Shown: positions 56,956 to 64,000 of the stretch, piece after piece
How positions within the stretch are numbered: the stretch's first letter is position 1
Layout of the letters: each line of letters opens with the position of its first letter
Assembly (NCBI RefSeq): GCF_900142575.1
Contig: NZ_FRBI01000008.1
Coordinates: 186,001 to 250,000, forward strand
Direction of reading: 5' to 3'
DNA from: Actinacidiphila paucisporea
Lineage (GTDB): Bacteria; Actinomycetota; Actinomycetes; Streptomycetales; Streptomycetaceae
DNA length: 64,000 bases
Notes under the pieces: generated by a model
The model's database searches: none
Told to the model about the DNA's origin: nothing
Seen by the model: the letters and a program-made list of their open reading frames with translations, nothing else
Translations under genes and position numbers: made by a program

Positions 56956-58866
56956 GTGACCGCAAACCTGATCACCTTCGACCTCGTCGCCGTCGTGCTG
57001 ACCGCGGCGGCCTGGCTGGCGGCCGGGACCACCGCGGCCTCCCGCCTCTCCCTGCCGGCCGCCGCGCTCACCGCGCTGGGCCTCCTGCTGACCGTCGCAC
57101 GCGTCGCCCTCACGGTGCTGCTCGGCACCAGCGGCGGCTGGTGGTTCGTGCAGGAGAAGGTGGTCCTCGAGCTGCCGCTGCAGTGCGTGACCGCCGTCGC
57201 CGCCGTCGCGCTGAGCGCACCCCGGCTGACCCGTGCCGCAATGGCGCGCACCGCGCTCGACGGCGACACCACGGCGGTCGCCGTCCCGCTGTTCGCCGCC
57301 GGATACGCGGCCGCCGCCGGCCTGGTCGTCACCCTGCTCCTGGGCTACCCCACCACGGTGGCGGTCGCCCTGATCACGGTCGCGGTCGTCGTGCTCGCGG
57401 TGGTGGTGACCTGGCGGCTGCTGGACGGCAGACCGCGCGGCATCATGCTCAGCGCCGGGGGGACAGCCGTCGTGCTCGGCCTGGTCGGAGTGCTGACCAC
57501 CTTCGCGGGCATCCCGAAGACCGACGCGGGCGGCGGGCCCGCCGTCGCCTACCCGGCTGCCAAGGGCATGTCGGTGGCGTCCCTCACCGGCCCGACCTCC
57601 CCCCGGCCCGGCGGCACCGTCCGGCGCTACACCCTGGACGCGCGCACCGCGACCATCACCCTCGCCTCGGGCAAGCGGGTCGCCGCCTGGACCTTCGACG
57701 GCAAGGTGCCCGGGCCGCCGGTCACGGCCGTGCAGGGCGACCTGGTCGAGGTCACGCTGCACAACGTCGACATCGCGGCGGGCGTGTCCATCCACTGGCA
57801 CGGCTACGACGTCCCGGCCGCCGAGGACGGTGCGGCCGGCCTGACGCAGGAGGCCGTCACCCCCGGGCACTCCTTCGTCTACCGCTTCCTCGCCGACCAG
57901 GTGGGCACGTACTGGTACCACACCCACCAGGACTCCAACCAGGGTGTGCAGAAGGGCCTCTACGGCTCGCTGGTGGTCGCACCGCGGCAGGCGAAGGCCG
58001 CGCCGACCGATCTGACGCTGCCCTTCCACACCTTCGGCGGCACCGCCGTGATCGGCGACCACGACGGCGTCGAGACCCGGTCGGCCGCGCCGGGCAGCCC
58101 GGTGCGGCTGCGGGTGGTCAACACCGACAACGTCACGCACCGCTTCACGCTCGCCGGCGCCCCCTACCGGCTCGTCGCGGCGGACGGCAACGACCTCAAC
58201 GAGCCGGGGCCGCTCACCAGGACCGCGCTGAGCCTGGCCGCCGGCGGCCGCTACGACCTGCAACTGACCATGCCGTCCGCTTCGGTGGCACTGCTCGCCG
58301 ACGACGACAGGTCCGGCGGACTGCGGCTCGTGCCCGGCGGGGGCAAGGCCGCGGCGCCGCCGGACACCACCGCGTGGCCGGACCTGGACCTGACCTCGTA
58401 CGGCAGGCCCGCCGCCCAGCCTGTCACCTCATCGAGCGCCTTCGACCGGCGCTTCACCCTGGTCCTGGACCAGGGCCTGTCGCTGTCCGGCAGGACCAAG
58501 GGCCGCGACTGGACGGTCAACGGCCACACCTTCCCCGACGTGCCGACCCTGGTGGTGCGCAAGGGGGACCTGGTCGAGATGACGGTGGTCAACCGCAGCC
58601 TGGCCACCCATCCGTGGCATCTGCACGGCCACTCGGTCTACGTGCTGTCCAGGAACGGCGACCCGGTGACCGGCAGCCCGCTCAAGCTCGACACCTTCGA
58701 CATCAAGCCCGGCGAGGTGTGGAAGGTGGCCTTCACCGCCGACAACCCCGGCCTGTGGATGGTGCACTGCCACAACCTGGTGCACGCCTCGAAGGGCATG
58801 TCGCTGAGCCTGGCCTACGAGGGGATCACCGAGCCGTTCGACATGGCGGGCATGCACGGCGACTGA
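56956..58866 (+). CDS. Membrane-anchored multicopper oxidase
   Basis: A 636-residue protein starting at GTG 56956. The first 195 residues hold about five transmembrane segments, and the rest is an extracytoplasmic multicopper oxidase with two visible cupredoxin domains. All copper ligands are seen: His280 and His282 (HWHG), His322 and His324 (WYHTH), His552-Pro-Trp-His555-Leu-His557-Gly-His559, and HCHNLVHASKGM with His604, Cys605, His606, His610 and Met615 as the type 1 axial ligand. Such enzymes couple one-electron oxidation of phenols, metals or other substrates to reduction of oxygen. The membrane-anchored form is unusual but known in actinobacteria. The ribosome site is weak. Confidence 0.88.
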   Translation: MTANLITFDLVAVVLTAAAWLAAGTTAASRLSLPAAALTALGLLLTVARVALTVLLGTSGGWWFVQEKVVLELPLQCVTAVAAVALSAPRLTRAAMARTALDGDTTAVAVPLFAAGYAAAAGLVVTLLLGYPTTVAVALITVAVVVLAVVVTWRLLDGRPRGIMLSAGGTAVVLGLVGVLTTFAGIPKTDAGGGPAVAYPAAKGMSVASLTGPTSPRPGGTVRRYTLDARTATITLASGKRVAAWTFDGKVPGPPVTAVQGDLVEVTLHNVDIAAGVSIHWHGYDVPAAEDGAAGLTQEAVTPGHSFVYRFLADQVGTYWYHTHQDSNQGVQKGLYGSLVVAPRQAKAAPTDLTLPFHTFGGTAVIGDHDGVETRSAAPGSPVRLRVVNTDNVTHRFTLAGAPYRLVAADGNDLNEPGPLTRTALSLAAGGRYDLQLTMPSASVALLADDDRSGGLRLVPGGGKAAAPPDTTAWPDLDLTSYGRPAAQPVTSSSAFDRRFTLVLDQGLSLSGRTKGRDWTVNGHTFPDVPTLVVRKGDLVEMTVVNRSLATHPWHLHGHSVYVLSRNGDPVTGSPLKLDTFDIKPGEVWKVAFTADNPGLWMVHCHNLVHASKGMSLSLAYEGITEPFDMAGMHGD

Positions 58867-58886
58867 CCGCCCGTACGGCCCCATGA

Positions 58887-58927
58887 CTCCGCCCGCCGGC
58901 GCGTACGGCCGCAACCGGCGGGCGGAG
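58887..58927. terminator. Bidirectional terminator between oxidase and MFS genes
   Basis: CTCCGCCCGCCGG (58887-58899) pairs perfectly with CCGGCGGGCGGAG (58915-58927), 13 bp, loop of 15 bases. It lies between two convergent genes. Confidence 0.7.
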
Positions 58928-58983
58928 ACGTGTCCGCAGCGGCGATCACCCTGCCAGGGGCGGGGCCAGCGGCCGCCCGGTTG

Positions 58984-60183
58984 TCAGGCGCAGGATCTGA
59001 TGGACCGCCGCCCGATCCACACCGCGACCACCGCGACGGCGAACTCGGCGGCCACCAGCCACCACCCGGCCTGGTAGCCGCCCCGGCCGTCCGAGAGCAG
59101 CCCGAAGGTGGTCGGGCCGACGACGTAGCCGGCGAAGAAGCCCATCGACACCAGGCCCGAGGCGTGGCCGGTGCGCCCGAAACCGCTGCCCTGGGTCACC
59201 GCCACCATCGTCACCGCGTTGGCGGCCGCGGCCGAGCCGCCCAGGCCCACCGCGCCCACCCAGATCAGCCAGTGGCCGCCGGTGGACGCCGGGATGAGCG
59301 CGGCGAAGGCGATCGCGGCGACCGCGAGCACCAGCAGCGACTTGGGGATGTCGGTCATACGGTTCGCGTAGCGCGACCACAGCAGCCGGGAGGCCACCCC
59401 CGAGACGCCGATGGCCGAGATCAGCGCGCCGGCCTCGGTGCTGCCCAGGCCCAGCCGTTGATGCGCGTAGAGCGCGAGATAGGTGTTGAGCGAGGCGAGG
59501 CCGGCGCCGATGAAGAGCGAGTAGCCCATCAGCCACTGGGTGGCGCGGTTGGGCGGGGCGGGCAGCGCGAACGCCCGGGCGGGCGGGCCCGACGCGTCGC
59601 GGGGCAGCGCGACGGCCGCGATGGAGGCGGCCGCGGCGATGGGCACCACCAGCAGCACCGCGGTGCGCCAGGAGGTCGCGCGGGCCAGGCTGGGCAGCAC
59701 CAGGCCCGCGATGAGCGCCGCGAGCGGAACCCCGGACTGCTTGACGCCGATCGCGAACGCCCGCTTGCCGGGCGGCACATGGGCGGCGATCAGCTTGTTG
59801 GTCGAGGGGTTGGACAGCGACTGCGGTATCCCGGCGATCAGCACCGCGATCAGCAGCAGCCAGTACGTGTGCCCGGCCGCCACCAGTGCGAAGTCCGCCG
59901 CTATCAGCCCGGAGAGCAGGATGAAGGCCCGCCGGGCGCCGAAGGTGTCGGTGAAGTGCCCGGCGAACAGCGACAGGACGGTCGCGGTGCCGAACGCCGC
60001 GGACGTCAGGTAGCCCAACTGCGACTTGGTGATGTGCAGGTCGGCGATGACGAAGGGGGCGAGCGAGCCGATGGTGTAGAGGATGAACATCGAAAGACCC
60101 ATGCCCCCGGCGAGCAGCGGCACCAGGACCCGCGGCGTCTGCTTGGCCGGTGCGGCGGCTTTCTGTGCCGAGTCGGTGGTCAT
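58984..60183 (-). CDS. MFS transporter, 12-helix type
   Basis: A 399-residue transporter of the CynX/NimT or sugar-phosphate-like MFS branch. Early helices include GGMGLSMFILYTIGSLAPFV; the loop GHFTDTFGARRAFILLSG is the DRxGRR-type motif A. The GVPLAALIAGLVLPSLARAT region and FIGAGLASLNTYLALYAHQR are typical for solute uptake or efflux members. It lies 69 bp downstream of the next MFS gene on the same strand and ends before a terminator. Substrate unknown. Confidence 0.85.
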   Translation of the reverse strand: MTTDSAQKAAAPAKQTPRVLVPLLAGGMGLSMFILYTIGSLAPFVIADLHITKSQLGYLTSAAFGTATVLSLFAGHFTDTFGARRAFILLSGLIAADFALVAAGHTYWLLLIAVLIAGIPQSLSNPSTNKLIAAHVPPGKRAFAIGVKQSGVPLAALIAGLVLPSLARATSWRTAVLLVVPIAAAASIAAVALPRDASGPPARAFALPAPPNRATQWLMGYSLFIGAGLASLNTYLALYAHQRLGLGSTEAGALISAIGVSGVASRLLWSRYANRMTDIPKSLLVLAVAAIAFAALIPASTGGHWLIWVGAVGLGGSAAAANAVTMVAVTQGSGFGRTGHASGLVSMGFFAGYVVGPTTFGLLSDGRGGYQAGWWLVAAEFAVAVVAVWIGRRSIRSCA

Positions 60184-60252
60184 GTGTGTCAGGCTGGCCT
60201 CGCGGCGCCCCGTCCTCCACTCCTGAATTGCTCGCCCGCCCGATCTCCGGGA

Positions 60253-61800
60253 TCAGAGCCCGGCGGGCATTCCGTCGCCGCTCAGCGCGGCCAGGTCGCT
60301 CTTGCGCACCTTGATCACGAACAGCGAGATCAGGAACGCGACGCCGATGATCACCACGCCGGCCAGATAGGCGGTGGTGACGCCGTGGGTGAGCACCGCG
60401 TCCGCCCACTTCGTCGGCAGGTTGCCGGACTTGGCGAAGTCGGCCTTCTGCCGCGGTGTGCCGGTGGCCATGAAGTCCGCCACCTGCTTCCTGCCCTCGC
60501 TGCGGCTCGCCGAGCCGAAGACGGTCACCAGTATGGACAGGCCGAGCGCGCCGCCCACCCCCTGCATCGCGTTGAGCAGCCCGGAGGCGGCGCCGGCCTG
60601 CTGCTGTGCGATACCGGAGACCGCGGTCAGGGTGAGGGTGACGAAGGTCAGGCCGAGGCCGAGGCCGAAGACGATCATCGGCCCCATCACCCCGGTGACG
60701 TAGCTGCTGTCGGGTGCGATCCGGGTGAACCACACCATCGACACGGTCGTGACGGCCGTGCCCACGATGAGGAAGGGCTTGGGGCCGAACCGGGGGAGCA
60801 GCTTCTGGGCCAGCGTCGCCGCCACGCCGATCGCGCCGGTCACCGGCAGGAAGCCGATGCCGGTCTTGATCGCGCTGTAGCCCAGCACGTTCTGCACGTA
60901 GATCACCAGGAAGAAGATCAGGCCGAGCAGGCAGCCGCCGAGCGCCAGCATGATCGCGTAACTGCCGGCCCTGTTGCGGTCGGCGAAGAGCGACAGCGGG
61001 GTGATGGGGTCGCTGGTCCTGTGCTCCTGCACCACGAACAGCGCGAGCAGCACGACGGCGGCGACGAACGCGCCGATCGTCCAGCCGTCCCGCCAGCCGT
61101 CGTCGGCGGCCCGGATGAAGCCGTAGACCAGCGAGGACATGCCCAGGGTCGAGGTGAGCGCGCCCAGCAGGTCGAACCTGCTGGAATGCCGGGGCGACTC
61201 GTCGATGTACAGCGGGGCCAGCAGCGCCACCGCGAGGCCGATCGGCAGGTTGACGAAGAAGATCCAGCGCCAGTCCAGCCACTGCACCAGCACACCGCCG
61301 GCCAGCAGGCCGATCGCGCCGCCGCCGCCGGAGACGGCCGCGTAGACGCCGAAGGCCTTGGTGCGCGCCGGCCCCTCGGGGAAGGTGGTGGTGATCAGCG
61401 CCAGCGAGGTGGTCGAGGCGATGGCGCCGCCGATGCCCTGGACGGCCCGGGCGGCGAGCAGTTGCCAGGGCTCCTGGGCGAGTCCGGCCGCCAGCGAGGC
61501 GAGGGTGAACAGCGAGATGCCCGCGACGAAGACCCGGCGCCGGCCGAGGATGTCACCGGCCCTGCCGCCGAGCAGCAGCAGTCCGCCGAATGTCAGGGTG
61601 TAGGCGTTGATGACCCAGGACAGGCCCGAGGTGGAGAAGTTCAGCGCGTCCTTGATGTGCGGGTTGGCGATGTTCACGATGGTGGAGTCGAGAACCACCA
61701 TCAACTGGCAGGTCACGATCACCGTGAGCGCGATGCCGGGCCGCCCGGCCCGGCGGGCGGCGCCTCTGGTCGAAGGCACGGATAACTGATCCGTAGTCAA
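60253..61800 (-). CDS. MFS exporter, DHA2 (14-helix) type, with TTA codon
   Basis: A 515-residue drug:proton antiporter. The TTG at 61798-61800 is chosen because GGGAG lies five bases before it. Helix 1 reads IVTCQLMVVLDSTIVNIANP, then WVINAYTLTFGGLLLLGGRA, LGRRRVFVAGISLFTLASLA, and the motif C region IGGAIASTTSLALITTTFPE. Codon 6 is TTA (61785-61783), so translation may need the bldA tRNA, like PKS1 and PKS2. It is divergent from the SnoaL-like gene and upstream of a second MFS gene. It may export a late-made secondary metabolite. Confidence 0.88.
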   Translation of the reverse strand: MTTDQLSVPSTRGAARRAGRPGIALTVIVTCQLMVVLDSTIVNIANPHIKDALNFSTSGLSWVINAYTLTFGGLLLLGGRAGDILGRRRVFVAGISLFTLASLAAGLAQEPWQLLAARAVQGIGGAIASTTSLALITTTFPEGPARTKAFGVYAAVSGGGGAIGLLAGGVLVQWLDWRWIFFVNLPIGLAVALLAPLYIDESPRHSSRFDLLGALTSTLGMSSLVYGFIRAADDGWRDGWTIGAFVAAVVLLALFVVQEHRTSDPITPLSLFADRNRAGSYAIMLALGGCLLGLIFFLVIYVQNVLGYSAIKTGIGFLPVTGAIGVAATLAQKLLPRFGPKPFLIVGTAVTTVSMVWFTRIAPDSSYVTGVMGPMIVFGLGLGLTFVTLTLTAVSGIAQQQAGAASGLLNAMQGVGGALGLSILVTVFGSASRSEGRKQVADFMATGTPRQKADFAKSGNLPTKWADAVLTHGVTTAYLAGVVIIGVAFLISLFVIKVRKSDLAALSGDGMPAGL

Positions 61801-62008
61801 GACAGCTCCCGGGTGTGGTCCGGCGATTCCGGACGGAACAGATCGCTGCCACCCTGACACCCGCGCCGTGCCGGGCGCCAGTTGTGTCGGCCAACTCCCG
61901 TGAAAAATTGAGCAATCGTGGCGATGATCGCGCCAGCGCACCGGGTGAGACTCGAAGTCCCGTGCCGCGGATCACCCCGGCGCGGCAGCACCCGCCGGAA
62001 GGATCACC

Positions 62009-62425
62009 ATGTCGGAGCAGATCAAGGAGCTGGTGGGCAAGCTCTACGACGGGCTCGCCAAGGCCGACGTCGAGGCGATCGTGGCGCTGTTCGACCCCTC
62101 GGTGGAGATCGAGACCCCGCCGTCGCTGCCCTGGTCCAAGGGCAGCTACAGCGGCATCGAGGGCGCCGTCGCCTACTTCACCAGCGCCCTGGAATACCTG
62201 GAGGAGACCGGCTTCAGTGTCGACGAGGTCCGCGTGGACGGCGAGTGGGCCGCGGCGATCGGCGACTGGACCGGCCGCTTCCGCGCCTCCGGCGGCGAGT
62301 TCGACGTGCGCTTCGTGCACTTCTGGCTGTTCCGCGACGGAAAGGTCGTGAAGGGCTCCGGAATCTCCGACACCGTCGGGATCGTCAGGGCCTACGCACC
62401 CGACTCGGTGCCGGCCGTCGGCTGA
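62009..62425 (+). CDS. SnoaL/NTF2-like small protein
   Basis: A 138-residue cone-shaped alpha+beta barrel protein of the SnoaL-like/NTF2-like superfamily, which includes polyketide cyclases, isomerases and hydratases. The ATG follows GGAAGGAT. Helices EQIKELVGKLYDGLAKADVE precede VALFDPSVEIETPPSLPW, and the strand pair DVRFVHFWLFRDGKVVKGSG is typical. Catalytic residues cannot be fixed without a structure. It precedes the halogenase-like gene on the same strand and may act on the same small molecule, for example an unstable enol or ketone. Confidence 0.75.
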   Translation: MSEQIKELVGKLYDGLAKADVEAIVALFDPSVEIETPPSLPWSKGSYSGIEGAVAYFTSALEYLEETGFSVDEVRVDGEWAAAIGDWTGRFRASGGEFDVRFVHFWLFRDGKVVKGSGISDTVGIVRAYAPDSVPAVG

Positions 62426-62450
62426 CCGGCGCTCCCGTTGTCCGGTCTTT

Positions 62451-62484
62451 TGGTTTTCTCCGCGGAAGGACGCGGAGAAAACCA
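62451..62484. terminator. 14-bp perfect hairpin between the SnoaL-like and halogenase-like genes
   Basis: TGGTTTTCTCCGCG (62451-62464) pairs perfectly with CGCGGAGAAAACCA (62471-62484), loop GAAGGA. It has A/T at both ends of the stem and lies 26 bp past the stop codon, so the two genes may be separate transcription units. Confidence 0.7.
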
Positions 62485-62557
62485 GAGCAATGCGGAAGTC
62501 GCAGCCCGGTGACCGCGTGCCTAGCATCGGCACACGGACCTATCTGAGGAGGGCCTG

Positions 62558-64000
62558 TTGGCTGCACAACGAAAGGCGACCGAGCCGCAGGAACGCATCC
62601 GCGCCGATGTGTGCGTGATCGGTTCCGGGGTTGTCGGGCTGATCAACACCATCGCGATGGCGAAACGCGGACTGTCCGTCGTCTGCGTCGACCAGCCCTC
62701 CGAGAAGCAGCTTGCGAGCTACAAGGTCGGCGAGTCGCTGCTCATCTACTCCAATGCGTTTCTGCGGGTACTCGGCGAAATAGACGACGAACTGAACAAC
62801 TCCTTCCAGAAGGACGGCTTCTGGATGGCCTACGGCATGGAAGGGCGTACGAGTTTCGACGACAGCGTCTCGGAATGGGGTTTCGAGAGCGAACTCCCGC
62901 AGCGCTGGATCGACAACTACTACGACCCGAAGTTCGCCCGGGTGATGTTCCAGGACTCGCAGATCGTCCGGCCGGAGATCGAGGCCGTCCTGCGCGAGCG
63001 GGCCCGTACCACCGAAGGCGTCACCTTCCTCGACCGCGGCCTGGTGCGCGATGTCGAACTGGGCGCGGGCGACGGCGACCACCTGCTGACCTGGTCGTCG
63101 CGGGACCGCAGCGAGAGCGGCGAGATCGCGGCCCGCTGGATGGTCGACTGCTCGGGGCGCGCGCGCTTCCTGGCCAAGAAGTTCGGCCACGACAAGCCGC
63201 TGCGCGACGAGTTCAGCACCACCGCCGCCTGGGCGCAGTTCGCCAACTGCACCGACGACCTGTTCGACGACCGCTGGGAGTACCACTTCCCCGACGGCGT
63301 CGTGGCCCGCCGCGAGCGCAACACCCTGCACCTGTGGGGCGACAACTACTGGATCTGGATCATCCGGCTGGCCGGCGACCGGGTCAGCGTCGGCGTCACC
63401 TACCACCGCGGCCGGCCCCCGGAGGACGGCAACGCGCGGGACGTCTTCTGGAAGATCCTGCGGCGCTACCCGGTGCTCGACTGGCTGCACGAGGACGACG
63501 TGCTGGAGTTCAGCGCGTACAAGGACGTCCAGCACATCACCGACACCTTCGTCTCCGACCGCCGCTACGCCATGGTCGGCGACGCCTCCTCGATCATCGA
63601 CGCCTACTACAGCCAGGGCATCTCGCTGTCGATGGTCGGCTCCTGGCACATCGCCAACATCGCCCAGAGCGACGTGCAGGACAGCCGGCTCGACACCGGC
63701 TACATCGACCACGTCAACAACTCGCTGACCGCCGACTGGCGGATCATGCGCTCGATGGTCCACTCCAAGTACAGCCCGGCCATCGCCGACAGCCGCTTCT
63801 TCATCCTCGACCACCTGCTCGACCTGACGATCTTCGGCGCCGCGATGCTCGGCCGCTTCCGGGCCACCCGCTGGCTGATCGAGACCGAGGGGCGCACCAG
63901 CGCCGAGCAGGACGAGCAGCGGCACCTGCGGGAGGGGCTCGGGCGGCGGCTGTACCTGTCGCAGTCCGCGCCCTGGCACAAGATCGACCCGCAGCGGGTG
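62558..64000 (+). CDS. Flavin-dependent halogenase-like oxidoreductase, 3' end beyond the window
   Basis: 481 codons are visible from a TTG start four bases after GAGGAGG; the C-terminus is cut off. The N-terminus is an FAD fold (ADVCVIGSGVVGLINTIAMA) followed by YKVGESLL, the GES-type element of tryptophan-halogenase-like flavoenzymes. The halogenase signature WxWxIP reads W-I-W-I-I-R (GDNYWIWIIRLAGDRVSVG), with Pro replaced by Arg. FQKDGFWMAYG places a Lys where the active-site Lys occurs in PrnA-type enzymes, judged from memory. YAMVGDASSIIDAYYSQGIS is the second FAD-binding GDA motif. It may halogenate a small molecule or be a hydroxylase-type relative. Confidence 0.75.
   Translation, partial: MAAQRKATEPQERIRADVCVIGSGVVGLINTIAMAKRGLSVVCVDQPSEKQLASYKVGESLLIYSNAFLRVLGEIDDELNNSFQKDGFWMAYGMEGRTSFDDSVSEWGFESELPQRWIDNYYDPKFARVMFQDSQIVRPEIEAVLRERARTTEGVTFLDRGLVRDVELGAGDGDHLLTWSSRDRSESGEIAARWMVDCSGRARFLAKKFGHDKPLRDEFSTTAAWAQFANCTDDLFDDRWEYHFPDGVVARRERNTLHLWGDNYWIWIIRLAGDRVSVGVTYHRGRPPEDGNARDVFWKILRRYPVLDWLHEDDVLEFSAYKDVQHITDTFVSDRRYAMVGDASSIIDAYYSQGISLSMVGSWHIANIAQSDVQDSRLDTGYIDHVNNSLTADWRIMRSMVHSKYSPAIADSRFFILDHLLDLTIFGAAMLGRFRATRWLIETEGRTSAEQDEQRHLREGLGRRLYLSQSAPWHKIDPQRV

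Overview
High-GC actinomycete DNA, most likely Streptomyces or a close relative. GC-rich third codon positions, GTG and TTG starts behind GGAGG-type ribosome sites, rare TTA (bldA) codons and a modular PKS/NRPS line all point that way. I saw no rRNA, tRNA, CRISPR array or transposase.

Bases 1-15750 look like a catabolic island for a nitrogen-containing, probably cyclic, compound. It holds an NCS1 permease, a cytosolic AmiC-like sensor divergent from a MarR regulator, a GntR/FCD repressor, an acyl-CoA ligase with an FAH-family hydrolase (minus strand), and a plus-strand run of ABC importer (binding protein, ATPase, permease), a small wHTH-like protein, ATP-dependent hydantoinase/oxoprolinase subunits A and B, an alpha/beta hydrolase and a luciferase-like flavin/F420 enzyme. 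Paired TTGTNNACAA-like sites, 21 or 42 bp apart centre to centre, lie before gntR, between the FAH and binding-protein genes, and before the hydrolase, suggesting one GntR regulon. Phosphoketolase, a signal peptidase II homologue and a methyltransferase follow (15848-19816).

Bases 20100-48732 encode a hybrid assembly line with overlapping or closely spaced genes. PKS1 is KSQ-AT(malonyl)-ACP / KS-AT(methylmalonyl)-DH-ER-KR-ACP and PKS2 is KS-AT(malonyl)-DH-KR-ACP. Three NRPSs follow, each Cy-A-PCP with a Cys-type adenylation code: the first has an N-terminal TubC docking domain and a TE, the second a TubC domain and no TE, the third a TE only. A GMC flavoenzyme sits between NRPS2 and NRPS3. 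Read colinearly the chain is acetyl, then 2-methylbutyryl, then 4-methylhex-2-enoyl, then up to three cysteines as thiazoline/thiazole or open cysteinyl units. The NRPSs carry no internal oxidase domain, but a stand-alone enzyme at 49642-51363 fuses a LanB-C/thiopeptide-type domain to a SagB-type azoline dehydrogenase. This RiPP-style thiazole-forming oxidase beside an NRPS line is the most unusual item here. The three Cy domains also differ in their catalytic motifs.

Bases 48805-64000 hold MarR and TetR regulators with visible operators, a small membrane protein, three MFS transporters, a Tat-exported vanadium-haloperoxidase-like protein whose PSGH motif reads PSGS, a small secreted protein, a membrane-anchored multicopper oxidase, a SnoaL/NTF2-like protein and the start of a flavin-dependent halogenase-like gene that runs off the window. 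How many of these belong to the thiazole cluster cannot be decided from sequence alone.
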